Positions 1 to 7,503 of a stretch of DNA of 64,000 nucleotides are shown here, piece after piece; positions within the stretch are counted from its first letter, which is position 1; each line of letters starts with the position of its first letter. The translations under genes were made by a program, and so were the position numbers. The DNA is taken from positions 36,845-100,844 of the forward strand of contig JAGCUA010000012.1 of assembly GCA_017963125.1 (NCBI GenBank), in the 5' to 3' direction. Below the pieces are notes generated by a model. It saw only the letters and a list, made by a program, of their open reading frames with translations, was not told the DNA's origin and made no database searches. The stretch comes from a bacterium (lineage in GTDB: Bacteria; UBP6; UBA1177).

Positions 1-240
1 TGGGCTGACGGAAACGGCAGAATGTCACGCCTCGTCATGAACATGATCCAGCGCGAAGCCGGCGTTATCCCCAGCATCGTCAAAAAAGAAAACCGCGCCG
101 AATACATACAGGCTCTCGCTGACGCTCAGGATAGCAGCAATTCAAAAACCTTCATCGATTTCATGCTTCGCCTTCATATCGAAAACATCCGGCAGCAGAT
201 TGAGGAATTTAAGGGTTCCAATGGCGAAAAAAAATTTTAA
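1..240 (+). CDS. Fic family protein, C-terminal fragment (cut by window edge)
   Basis: The reading frame is open from base 1 and starts inside the Fic active-site loop: residues ADGNGRMSR are the second half of HPFxDGNGRxxR, whose Asn/Gly/Arg bind ATP in Fic AMP-transferases. The remaining 70 or so residues are helical. The catalytic His and everything before it lie outside the window. Fic enzymes transfer AMP or similar groups to hydroxyl side chains of target proteins; the target here is unknown. A second, different Fic gene lies 1.8 kb downstream. Confidence 0.85.
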   Translation, partial: WADGNGRMSRLVMNMIQREAGVIPSIVKKENRAEYIQALADAQDSSNSKTFIDFMLRLHIENIRQQIEEFKGSNGEKKF

Positions 241-333
241 GAAAAGTTATTGGAAATTATTTTTTGTGTATAACTGGATAATGCAGGCACAAAAAGTGCC
301 GGATTTATTATCTAATTTGAGAGGGTGCAGAAA

Positions 334-1206
334 ATGAGCGAGATTTTTTTGAACGACATCTTGGGACTTAAAGAGGAAGACCTTAACAAAGTAAAAATTA
401 AATTTAATTTGTCACAAAAACATTCTTGGGATTCTCTCAAGTTATTCAAGGAAAACCCAAGAACACTACTCATTGGTAATTTTCATAATGTCGAAGAAGG
501 CATAAAAAAGGATGGTAGAATCAAAAGAGGGATAAAATATTTTAGGGAAAATGAAATAGTAATCGGTTTAGCAGAGATGAAAAATGATTCTTGGTTACTT
601 TTCGACATATCAAAAATTACAAAAGATCACAACAAAATAAAATATGACGGCAAATCTGATGAACTATTTTATTATTACGACCACGAACGTTTGGTTGAGT
701 ATGAAAAATATTTTGGAAGATTGATTGTGGAATATCACAAGAGTTCTCGATGTGCTATACTCAAAGGAAATCATATAAACAAATTCCGTGTAAAAGAAAT
801 TTTGCCAGGAAGATACAATGATGATGATTTTCCTGGTTACGACAAAGTGAATATTTCATGGAAAGATTTGGCAAAAAAAATAGAGAATAAATCTTGGAAG
901 ACTGCCCTTGAGAATCAAAAAGGAGTATATTTGATAACTGATACCAAAGAAGGAAAAAGATATGTTGGTTCCGCTTATGGTAAAGATATGATATTAGGAA
1001 GATGGAAAGATTACATAAACAACGGACATGGCGGTAACAAAAAACTAAAAGAGTTAGATTTCGATTACATAAAACAACATTTCAGATATTCTATTTTGGA
1101 AATTTTTAAATCCACAACAGATGATGATACCATAATTGCCAGAGAAAATTGGTGGAAAGATGTTTTGCTAACCGGAAATGAAAAGTATGGATACAACGCA
1201 AATTAA
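334..1206 (+). CDS. GIY-YIG nuclease domain protein
   Basis: A 290-residue protein. The ATG at 334 is preferred to a GTG at 325 because GAGAGG at 319-324 sits 9 bases upstream. The last ~95 residues read as a GIY-YIG fold: GVYLITD, then KRYVGSA with a following Arg (GRWKDY), and a late Glu (ARENWW) that would be the metal-binding residue. The first ~190 residues are charged and not recognised; they may bind the substrate. The gene is clearly more AT-rich than its neighbours and uses AT-ending codons, which suggests recent transfer. Substrate unknown: it could be a stand-alone defence nuclease or part of a mobile element. Confidence 0.75.
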   Translation: MSEIFLNDILGLKEEDLNKVKIKFNLSQKHSWDSLKLFKENPRTLLIGNFHNVEEGIKKDGRIKRGIKYFRENEIVIGLAEMKNDSWLLFDISKITKDHNKIKYDGKSDELFYYYDHERLVEYEKYFGRLIVEYHKSSRCAILKGNHINKFRVKEILPGRYNDDDFPGYDKVNISWKDLAKKIENKSWKTALENQKGVYLITDTKEGKRYVGSAYGKDMILGRWKDYINNGHGGNKKLKELDFDYIKQHFRYSILEIFKSTTDDDTIIARENWWKDVLLTGNEKYGYNAN

Positions 1207-1234
1207 TTTTACAATTTCTCTAACTTTTACCCGC

Positions 1235-1263
1235 TTGACCGCATTTCCAAGCTCTGTTATAAT
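1235..1263 (+). promoter_or_regulatory. Promoter of the mntA/hepT pair
   Basis: TTGACC at 1235-1240 and a perfect TATAAT at 1258-1263 are separated by 17 bases, 32 bases ahead of the nucleotidyltransferase start. This would make the toxin-antitoxin pair its own transcription unit. Confidence 0.65.
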
Positions 1264-1295
1264 TCCGCCGTTTTTTGACTGAGGGTATAAAACTC

Positions 1296-1604
1296 ATGGC
1301 AATTTCTGAAAAAGATACCGGCATAAAAGCAAAAGTTACCGAAGAAATCGCGGAACTTGCGAAACGCTGCGGCGTTGAAAAGGTCGTTCTTTTCGGTTCG
1401 CGGGCAAGAGGCGATTTCGGCAGAGCGAGCGACATCGATCTGGCTGCGGAAGGCGGCGACATCGACATGTTCAGGCTGCTTGTCGAGGAAGAAACATCGA
1501 CTTTGCTGCAATACGATGTGTTGGATCTGAACCAGAATTCAAATACCGAACTGGCGGAAATAATAAAAAACGAGGGAGTAACGCTCTATGAAGAAGTTCG
1601 ATAA
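1296..1604 (+). CDS. mntA: MntA-type nucleotidyltransferase antitoxin
   Basis: A minimal nucleotidyltransferase of 102 residues. The GSRARGD ... SDIDL signature of the DNA polymerase beta superfamily lies in the first half, with the two Asp of SDIDL as metal ligands. ATG 1296 is chosen because GAGGGT lies 9 bases upstream; an in-frame TTG at 1275 lacks a ribosome site. It overlaps the next gene by 17 bases. In the family, MntA antitoxins inactivate the partner HEPN toxin by adding AMP to a tyrosine near its active site. The gene order antitoxin then toxin fits. Confidence 0.85.
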   Translation: MAISEKDTGIKAKVTEEIAELAKRCGVEKVVLFGSRARGDFGRASDIDLAAEGGDIDMFRLLVEEETSTLLQYDVLDLNQNSNTELAEIIKNEGVTLYEEVR

Positions 1605-1995
1605 CTACAAAAGCAATCTTTCGGTGCTTGTCCAGGCTGATGCTCAGGACATCAAAAACGAATTCATTATCGGCGGAATAATCGACAAATTTTTCATTCA
1701 ATTCGAACTCGCATGGAAAGTTTTAAAGGAACTTCTCACATACGAAGGCATTGCAGCTGCACAAAGCGGAAGCCCTCGCGAAATAATCAAGGAAGCCTAC
1801 AAATGTTTCTCCTTTATTGACGAGCAGGTATGGCTTTCAATGCTCTCCGAAAGGAACAATCTCGCCCATGTCTACGATAAAAACGCGGCATACCGGCTGG
1901 TTCAGCGCATAATTGAAGAATACATTCCCCAGTTTGTCGAACTGGAAAAGAACATTTCCGCAAAATATCCCGATTTGAACGAAATTCCCGATTAA
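1588..1995 (+). CDS. hepT: HepT-type HEPN toxin (nucleotidyltransferase substrate-binding protein)
   Basis: A 135-residue all-helical protein of the HI0074/HEPN family. It carries the RNase motif R-x4-H as RNNLAHVY (R89, H94), and the tyrosine after the His is the site AMPylated by MntA in characterised pairs. It overlaps the antitoxin gene by 17 bases, implying coupled translation. The family acts as an RNase (tRNA or mRNA) restrained by AMPylation. Nothing in the sequence looks broken, so I expect a working toxin. Confidence 0.85.
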   Translation: MKKFDNYKSNLSVLVQADAQDIKNEFIIGGIIDKFFIQFELAWKVLKELLTYEGIAAAQSGSPREIIKEAYKCFSFIDEQVWLSMLSERNNLAHVYDKNAAYRLVQRIIEEYIPQFVELEKNISAKYPDLNEIPD

Positions 1996-1998
1996 GAA

Positions 1999-2029
1999 TC
2001 TGCACATAAATCATAAAAAAATATGCAGA
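1999..2029 (+). promoter_or_regulatory. Inverted repeat O1 upstream of the Fic gene
   Basis: TCTGCACATA (1999-2008) and TATGCAGA (2022-2029) are inverted halves of a 31-base element. The same layout, also 31 bases long, recurs at 2042-2072, with element centres 43 bases apart (about four helical turns). It looks like a repressor site, probably for the Fic protein's own winged-helix tail or for an unlinked regulator. Confidence 0.5.
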
Positions 2030-2032
2030 TAC

Positions 2033-2072
2033 TTGACTTTTTCTGCACATAAAATTAGAATTTATATGCAGA
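2033..2072 (+). promoter_or_regulatory. Fic promoter with overlapping operator O2
   Basis: TTGACT at 2033-2038 and TAGAAT at 2056-2061, spacer 17 bases, form a good promoter. An inverted repeat, TCTGCACATAAA (2042-2053) and TTTATATGCAGA (2061-2072) with one mismatch, covers the spacer and the -10 box, so a bound protein would block polymerase. The right half ends just before the ribosome site AAGGAGG (2074-2080). Confidence 0.6.
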
Positions 2073-2085
2073 TAAGGAGGTGAAT

Positions 2086-3030
2086 ATGCACAAATTTGAC
2101 TATTCTTTTCTGAAATACGGGATGCTGCCGTCGCGGCTTGTGAACGTCACGGCTGCCATTTCTTCTCTGGAAACGGCTTCTCAATTCAGAAAGAACTCTT
2201 TTCAGAAAGTTTTTACGGAACTTGAGAGCATTGCGAAAATACAGTCGGTAAAAAATTCCAATGAAATCGAAGGGATAGTGACGAGCGACGAAAGAATTTT
2301 TCAGATCGTTCAGCAGAACAGTGCTCCCAAAAACCACAACGAGCAGGAAATTTCGGGCTATCGCGATGCCCTGAATCTGATCCATTCAGGCTTTGAAACC
2401 ATTCAGTTCAACGAAAACACCGTGCTCAGTCTGCACAGAACGCTTCTTGCCGCGACTGATTACAATTACGGCGGAAAATACAAAACCGAAGACAACGTGA
2501 TTCTTGAAACCGATGCGCTCGGTAACAGAAAAGTCCGCTTCGCGCCTACCCCTGCAAAAGAGACAAAAGCAGCGATGGAACAGCTTTTTCTTGCCTACAT
2601 GGAAGCGAACTCCGACCCTGACATAAACGCTCTGCTCCTGATCCCGTGCGTTATCCTTGATTTCTTGTGCATCCACCCGTTCAGAGACGGCAACGGCAGA
2701 ATGTCGAGACTTCTTTCCCTGCTGCTTTTATACAAAAAAGGTTTCGATGCCGGAAAATACATCTCTTTCGAGGAACAGATCAACAAACACAAACTTTTGT
2801 ACTACCAATCCTTGAAAGAATCTTCCGCAAACTGGCACGAAAGCAGAAACGACTATATTTCTTTCATGCAGAACTTTCTCGGCGTTCTTTATCAGTGTTA
2901 TCATGAACTTGACAGACGTTTTGCTGTCGTAAACTCAAATAAAGTCACGAAATCGGCCCGCATCGAAGCCACCGTTTTAAATTCGTGCCTATTTCAAAAG
3001 CTGAAATCTGCCGTATTCTGCCGGATGTGA
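2086..3030 (+). CDS. Fic family protein, class II; 3' end frame-shifted
   Basis: The ATG at 2086 follows AAGGAGG by 5 bases; the product as read is 314 residues. HPFRDGNGRMSR at about 198-209 is a complete Fic motif with the catalytic His. SNEIEG near residue 58 matches the inhibitory-helix motif [ST]xxxE[GN] placed N-terminally, which defines class II Fic proteins that restrain themselves. The final ~15 residues before the stop at 3030 do not look like family sequence, whereas the -1 frame from about 2982 to 3128 continues naturally (PISKAEICRILPDVS, then a winged-helix ending in YVKK). So the gene either lost one base, contains a sequencing error, or shifts frame on purpose; the joined product would be 347 residues. 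Confidence 0.8.
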   Translation: MHKFDYSFLKYGMLPSRLVNVTAAISSLETASQFRKNSFQKVFTELESIAKIQSVKNSNEIEGIVTSDERIFQIVQQNSAPKNHNEQEISGYRDALNLIHSGFETIQFNENTVLSLHRTLLAATDYNYGGKYKTEDNVILETDALGNRKVRFAPTPAKETKAAMEQLFLAYMEANSDPDINALLLIPCVILDFLCIHPFRDGNGRMSRLLSLLLLYKKGFDAGKYISFEEQINKHKLLYYQSLKESSANWHESRNDYISFMQNFLGVLYQCYHELDRRFAVVNSNKVTKSARIEATVLNSCLFQKLKSAVFCRM

Positions 3031-3128
3031 GCCCGACAACGATCGAGGCAGTGCTCGGAAAAATGGTAAAAAGCGGGATAATAACGACTCTCGGTTCAGG
3101 ACGCGGAATAAAATATGTTAAAAAGTAA
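2976..3128 (+). other. Slippery heptamer and -1 frame tail of the Fic gene
   Basis: In the Fic reading frame the codons GTT TTA AAT create T TTA AAT (2976-2982), which fits X XXY YYZ for -1 slippage. Re-reading base 2982 gives FVPISKAEIC... and runs to TAA at 3126-3128, encoding a 48-residue winged-helix tail of the type found at the end of many Fic proteins. A small hairpin (TTTCA / TGAAA) follows about 10 bases later. A plain one-base deletion would look the same. Confidence 0.45.
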
Positions 3129-3150
3129 TTGAAAACTGCAATCGCGATTC

Positions 3151-3180
3151 CCACATAAATCACAAAAAAATATGCAGATA
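3151..3180 (+). repeat. Copy of the Fic operator sequence downstream of the gene
   Basis: CACATAAATCA.AAAAAAATATGCAGATA, read without a break, matches the O1 element upstream of the Fic gene (about 2003-2031) with one substitution, in the same orientation. The Fic gene is therefore bracketed by ~30-base direct repeats. The copy lies about 55 bases before the -35 box of the next gene, so it may extend the same regulation to it or mark a past insertion. Confidence 0.55.
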
Positions 3181-3233
3181 CCGTCAACGCAAAGTTGAAA
3201 TGTCCGGTTTGTGTGACAAAAACACGAATTTAT

Positions 3234-3261
3234 TTGACAACTCGGATAAAATCCCTAAAAT
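3234..3261 (+). promoter_or_regulatory. Promoter of the HIRAN gene
   Basis: TTGACA at 3234-3239 and TAAAAT at 3256-3261 with a 16-base spacer, 40 bases upstream of the ATG at 3302. Confidence 0.5.
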
Positions 3262-3301
3262 GCCCCCGTTTTTACCAACTTATATTTTTGTGGAGAGCAC
3301 A

Positions 3302-4297
3302 ATGACGGATGTAATTGTCTGTGCGAAGTCTTTTTCGCATGAAATTTTCTGGGGTTTTTCGGTAAGCAGAACCGGTCAGCTCGATTTCGACGGAAAAATC
3401 ACGGCGCCGAAAGCGGCCGACCTTGCAAAAATGCAGCAGATCGAGCCGAGCGGCTACTTTTCACCCTCATGGTACACTTATCTGCCCGAACTTATGCAGT
3501 CGAAAATCACAATCTATGCAAAAAACGGTGCGAAATTAGAAGATCCTGATCTTTTTTCCTACATTACACATATCGGTGCGCTGCTGCTTGCCGTCGAGGC
3601 AAAAGACACTCTTCTTGCAGCAGAGCTTTTCGACAGAAGAAGCTATGTTTTCATGAAATTCTACCCGATCACCGCGTACATTCTTGATGATATCGCTCCG
3701 GAGATGCTTTTTGCATGGCAGTTCGGACGTTTTTCTGACGATTCGGAGAATCCCGCAAAAGGCTATAAAACTGCTTCATCAGAGAGTTCGACCTGTGCAC
3801 AGCTGTTTAAAATCGCAGAAAAAAAGCTGCGCGGAGAGAAGGCGAAAGAGACTCCCGACGAAATGTTCGTCCGCTATTTCAAAGCGCAGAAGAAAGCCGC
3901 TTTCACGATCGGGATCGTCGGTGCGAACTACCGCCACTGGGACAACGGTATCGACTATCTTGACGATATTCTTGAGAAATACATCGGCGAAGACCTGCTG
4001 AACGGCACGACGAAAGTGCGTGACGCAAAACAGAGGATCTACGACGGGATCAGAGCAAATGTCCAGGCAGAGCCCTACAACCAGTACGACCACAATGCGA
4101 TCGCCGTTTCGCTTGAGGATATCGAAAGCATAGTCACAGGAAATCCCTGCATGAAAAAAGCGGGCTATATCCGCGCAACCGGAGCCGCTGTCCTGCGCAA
4201 AGCCTTTCCTGAAAAGATGTCGTTTTCAGCAGAGCTGGCGAGGATCGGAAACCTTCAGGACGGAAATCAGGGCATTGTTGTAAAGATAAAATTTTAA
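3302..4297 (+). CDS. HIRAN domain protein
   Basis: A 331-residue protein. The ATG at 3302 is chosen because GGAGAG lies 5 bases upstream; a longer frame from 3200 has no ribosome site and would cover the promoter. Residues ~198-331 match a HIRAN domain: IGIVGANYRHWDNG at its start, then EPYNQYDHNAIAVS, then GYIRATGAAVLRKAF. HIRAN domains bind single-stranded or 3'-end DNA and usually sit on helicases or nucleases; here no catalytic domain is recognisable in the first 200 residues. It may be a DNA-end sensor in the surrounding accessory cluster. Confidence 0.75.
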   Translation: MTDVIVCAKSFSHEIFWGFSVSRTGQLDFDGKITAPKAADLAKMQQIEPSGYFSPSWYTYLPELMQSKITIYAKNGAKLEDPDLFSYITHIGALLLAVEAKDTLLAAELFDRRSYVFMKFYPITAYILDDIAPEMLFAWQFGRFSDDSENPAKGYKTASSESSTCAQLFKIAEKKLRGEKAKETPDEMFVRYFKAQKKAAFTIGIVGANYRHWDNGIDYLDDILEKYIGEDLLNGTTKVRDAKQRIYDGIRANVQAEPYNQYDHNAIAVSLEDIESIVTGNPCMKKAGYIRATGAAVLRKAFPEKMSFSAELARIGNLQDGNQGIVVKIKF

Positions 4298-4394
4298 GCA
4301 GCCGAACAACCTTCAAAACCGACAGATACAAACATCTTGAATTTCTGCAAAGTTATGTTAAAAAGCAACTCTTTGTCTTTCTGAGGAGGCTCTT

Positions 4395-5243
4395 ATGACA
4401 GAAAAAACGGGACTCGTGCTTGAAGGCGGCGCAATGCGGGGAATGTTCACGACCGGCGTGCTTGACGTGTTCATGGAAAACAATATCACGTTCGACGGAA
4501 TGATCGGCGTTTCGGCTGGTGCGACTTTCGGCTGCAATTTCAAATCGAAACAGATCGGCAGAGCGATCCGCTACAACAAAAAATATGCTCACGACAAGCG
4601 ATACTGCAGTTTTTATTCACTTTTCACTTCGGGCAATCTTTACAACGCCGATTTCTGCTATAACGTCCTTCCGAATCAGCTCGATTTATTTGATTACGAG
4701 ACATTTGATAACGACCCGATGGAGTTTTATGTCGCTGCTACAGATGCCGAAACGGGGAATGTACTCTACCAGAAAATAACCGATTCCAGAAAAGGAATGG
4801 AGTGGATCCGCGCATCGGCTTCCATGCCCGGCGTTTCAAGACCGGTAGAAATCGACGGAAAACTTCTCCTCGACGGCGGCATTGCAGACTCTGTCCCGAT
4901 CGAATACTTTGAAAGCATCGGCTACAAAAAAAATGTCGTAGTCCTCACCCAGCCCCGCGATTTCAAAAAACAACCGGTCAGCTTCTTCCCTCTTATGAAG
5001 TTCCTGCTCCGCAAACACCCTAAACTGATCGATGCGGTCGCTGTGCGCCATGAAAAATACAACAAGCAGCGGGAATACATTTTTTCAAGGGAAAAAGCGG
5101 GGGCTGCCCTGATCATCTGCCCCGAAAAACCGCTCGGAATCAGCAGGACAGAAAAAAATACCGACGAACTTGAACGCGTCTATCAGGAAGGACGCGAAAA
5201 TGCGAAAAAACACCTTGAGGAAATCAAGGCGTTTTTATCGTAA
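4395..5243 (+). CDS. Patatin-like phospholipase (YjjU/RssA type)
   Basis: A 282-residue protein with GAGGAGG 6-12 bases upstream of the ATG. The oxyanion loop is GGAMRG (residues ~12-17), the nucleophile elbow GVSAG with Ser near 42, and the second catalytic residue Asp in LLDGGIADSVP near 158. These make the Ser-Asp dyad of the patatin lipase family. No signal peptide, so it acts in the cytoplasm or at the inner membrane. The closest described relatives by pattern are YjjU-type esterases. It ends the accessory cluster; lipid turnover or an effector role are both possible. Confidence 0.85.
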   Translation: MTEKTGLVLEGGAMRGMFTTGVLDVFMENNITFDGMIGVSAGATFGCNFKSKQIGRAIRYNKKYAHDKRYCSFYSLFTSGNLYNADFCYNVLPNQLDLFDYETFDNDPMEFYVAATDAETGNVLYQKITDSRKGMEWIRASASMPGVSRPVEIDGKLLLDGGIADSVPIEYFESIGYKKNVVVLTQPRDFKKQPVSFFPLMKFLLRKHPKLIDAVAVRHEKYNKQREYIFSREKAGAALIICPEKPLGISRTEKNTDELERVYQEGRENAKKHLEEIKAFLS

Positions 5244-5330
5244 CGGCGTAACGACGAAACGACGTGACGTTGATTCGCGCCGTCGATATTTCGATACTTC
5301 GATATTTCGACACAATTTTCCGGCGCGAAA
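5244..5330. repeat. Intergenic repeat element, copy A
   Basis: The gap between the phospholipase and the convergent YitT gene is filled by low-complexity CG-rich sequence: TAACGGCGTAACGACGAAAC followed by GACGTGACG, then GATTCGCGCCGTCG and a short tandem run of CGATATTT/CGATACTT. The first part is nearly the same as the middle of copy C at about 40085-40115. No coding potential. Confidence 0.55.
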
Positions 5331-6236
5331 TTATTCAATATCTTTGACCGGCAGGAATCCCTGACCGTAAATCTCGTTTGTCTGAAAAATGATGATGAAA
5401 GCCTGAGGATCTATCGATTTGATGTATTCTTTGAGAAATGCTGACTCGCGTCTGCTTACTGCCGTGAAAATGATTTTGCGCTCGTCGTCTTTGAACATTC
5501 CCTGCCCGTGGATCATCGTTCCGCCGCGCCTAAGCTGGGTCAGCAGCTTTTCCTTGACCTCGTCGTACTTGTTCGAAATGATGAAGATCCCTTTGTAATA
5601 CGAGGTCCCTTCAAGGATCGCATCAAGCACTTTCGCCGTGGTGTACTGCGCGACTATCGCGTAAACTATCATTTTGAAGAATTCAGTTGTTTCCGGATTT
5701 TTGAGATGGATCGACAAAGCACCGAGCGAAAGGAAGATTATGTTCGTGAAAAGGACGACTTTTCCGGTCGAAAACTTGAATTTCACATGAAAAAGCTGGG
5801 CGATGATGTCTGTGCCGCCTGTTGTTGCCTTCGCCTTGAAAATCGAAGCGACACCGGCTCCGACCAGAGTTCCGCCGATGATGCAGCTCAAAAACATATC
5901 GTCTGTCAGTGTCACATCATGCCAGAAATAGTTCATTCCGTCGTTAAAAAGCGAAAGGAGCGTCATCCCGAGTATCGTTTTGTAACCGAAACGGTTGCCG
6001 AGGATCTTCATTCCAAGCAGGATGAGCGGGATATTCATGATTATCGTGAGAAGACCGACCGGAATGCCGACCAAGTGATAGAAAACACTGCTCAGACCCA
6101 TGAGTCCGCCTGGGATTATCTTATAAGGAATAAGAAAAAAATTATAACCGAAGGCGGCTATAAGCGCTCCCTGAATGATAAGATACAAACTTTTGAACCA
6201 CTCTTTCGAAAAGAGTTTGTCTGCATAAAGAAGCAT
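5331..6236 (-). CDS. YitT family membrane protein (DUF2179)
   Basis: A 301-residue integral membrane protein with about five hydrophobic segments in the first ~200 residues, including PGGLMGLSSVFYHL and KATTGGTDIIAQL, both typical of the YitT/YqfU family. The last ~80 residues are soluble (RGGTMIHGQGMF ... YGQGFLPV) and match DUF2179. Function in the family is not established; roles in membrane homeostasis or transport have been proposed. It lies 12 bases after the divergently unrelated but same-strand GDP-fucose synthase gene and may be cotranscribed with it. Confidence 0.85.
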   Translation of the reverse strand: MLLYADKLFSKEWFKSLYLIIQGALIAAFGYNFFLIPYKIIPGGLMGLSSVFYHLVGIPVGLLTIIMNIPLILLGMKILGNRFGYKTILGMTLLSLFNDGMNYFWHDVTLTDDMFLSCIIGGTLVGAGVASIFKAKATTGGTDIIAQLFHVKFKFSTGKVVLFTNIIFLSLGALSIHLKNPETTEFFKMIVYAIVAQYTTAKVLDAILEGTSYYKGIFIISNKYDEVKEKLLTQLRRGGTMIHGQGMFKDDERKIIFTAVSRRESAFLKEYIKSIDPQAFIIIFQTNEIYGQGFLPVKDIE

Positions 6237-6248
6237 TGACCTTAACTC

Positions 6249-7214
6249 CTAATTTGCATTATTTTTGACATACCAGCGGTAGACGTGTTCGATGCCGTCG
6301 GTGAGTTTTGTCCGCGGTTTCCAGCCGAAACTTTTTATTTTGGAAATGTCGAGAAGTTTCTGCGGCGTTCCGTCAGGTTTCGAGGTATCCCAGACGATAT
6401 CGCCGTCATAACTTACGATGTCTTTGATGATGTAGGCAAGTTCGTAAATCGTGATGTCTTCGCCTGTTCCGATGTTTATATGAGTGTTGCGGATCTCTTT
6501 CATCCCTTTCGAAAGATCGGAAAAAGAGACTTCTTCCATGAGTTTTACGACAGCTTCGGCCAAATCACCGCTGTAAAGGAACTCTCTGCGAGGTTTGCCG
6601 GTCCCCCACAGCTCGACAAAATCCCGACCGTTCACTTTAGCCTCGTGGAATTTTCTTATCATTACCGGCAGGACATGGCCGTTTTCGAGGTCGAAAGAAT
6701 CGTTTTCGCCGTAAAGATTTGTCGGCATTGCTGAAATGAAGTTCGTACCATATTGAATGTTGTAGGATTCACACATCTTGAGACCTGCGATCTTGGCGAT
6801 CGCATAAGGTTCATTCGTGTATTCGAGTTCGCTCGTGAGAAGCACGTTTTCATCCATCGGCTGAGGCGCAAATTTGGGATAAATGCAGCTCGAACCGAGG
6901 AAAAGAAGCTTTTTTACGCCGAATTTGTATGAGTTGTGGATCACGTTTGATTCGATCATAAGGTTGTTGTAGATCATTTCAGCGCGATGATTCGTATTCG
7001 CACCTATTCCGCCGACGCGTGCCGCAGCAAGAAAGACATATTCCGGCCTGTTTTCGGCGAAAAACCGCTCTGTTTCAGTCTGATTTGTAAGATCAAGCTC
7101 CGAAGAAGTCTTCATAATAAGATTATTGTAACCTTTCGACCTGAGTTCATTTACAAGCGCGCTTCCGACAAGCCCTTTGTGACCTGCAACGAAAATCAAA
7201 GAATTTTTGTCCAT
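6249..7214 (-). CDS. fcl: GDP-L-fucose synthase
   Basis: A 321-residue extended SDR enzyme. The ATG at 7214 follows GGGGG by 7 bases; an upstream TTG at 7232 has nothing better. GHKGLVGSA near the N-terminus is the Rossmann glycine motif. SSCIYP and YAIAK give the catalytic Ser/Cys, Tyr and Lys, and NGHVLPVMIRKFHEA matches the substrate loop of GDP-4-keto-6-deoxymannose epimerase-reductases. It makes GDP-L-fucose for surface polysaccharide. The preceding enzyme (gmd) is not in the window. Confidence 0.93.
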   Translation of the reverse strand: MDKNSLIFVAGHKGLVGSALVNELRSKGYNNLIMKTSSELDLTNQTETERFFAENRPEYVFLAAARVGGIGANTNHRAEMIYNNLMIESNVIHNSYKFGVKKLLFLGSSCIYPKFAPQPMDENVLLTSELEYTNEPYAIAKIAGLKMCESYNIQYGTNFISAMPTNLYGENDSFDLENGHVLPVMIRKFHEAKVNGRDFVELWGTGKPRREFLYSGDLAEAVVKLMEEVSFSDLSKGMKEIRNTHINIGTGEDITIYELAYIIKDIVSYDGDIVWDTSKPDGTPQKLLDISKIKSFGWKPRTKLTDGIEHVYRWYVKNNAN

Positions 7215-7261
7215 ATCTAACCCCCGAAACAAAAAACAGCAGTCTTATAACACTTCTTTTT

Positions 7262-7440
7262 AAAGGCCGCCAATTTTTTATTGTTCTTTTCGACGCCGCC
7301 AGATCTTGTCGATTAAATTCGACGCCGCCAGGCTTTTTCGTTATAACGGTATTCCGGTATAATGGGATACCGACACAGGGCGGCGAATCGATAATAACGA
7401 TTCTCGGCGCGTCGACAAAAACGACAAGGCGCACCTCCGC
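7262..7440. repeat. Intergenic repeat element, copy B
   Basis: About 180 bases of non-coding DNA between fcl and the lipoprotein array. TTCGACGCCGCCAG occurs twice (about 7289 and 7319). CGGTATTCC ... GGGATACCG (7347-7373) can form a hairpin. CAGGGCGGCGAATC (about 7376) is the reverse complement of the start of copy C near 40065, and the two copies end in matching GTTCTTTTCGACGCCGCC. The element therefore has conserved ends and a variable middle, in opposite orientations at the two sites. Confidence 0.6.
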
Positions 7441-7441
7441 C

Positions 7442-7469
7442 TTGCTTTTATTTCGATTTTGACGATAAT
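7442..7469 (+). promoter_or_regulatory. Promoter of array lipoprotein 1
   Basis: TTGCTT (7442-7447) and GATAAT (7464-7469) with a 16-base spacer, the same geometry as the promoters of the other three array genes. Confidence 0.4.
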
Positions 7470-7503
7470 TTTGCGTTTGTGTTTTGATTTTATGGAGATC
7501 TTT

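Noticed and set aside
3200..3301. Longer start for the HIRAN protein at 3200
   Set aside because: It would place the promoter inside the coding region and has no ribosome site; the ATG at 3302 has GGAGAG upstream.
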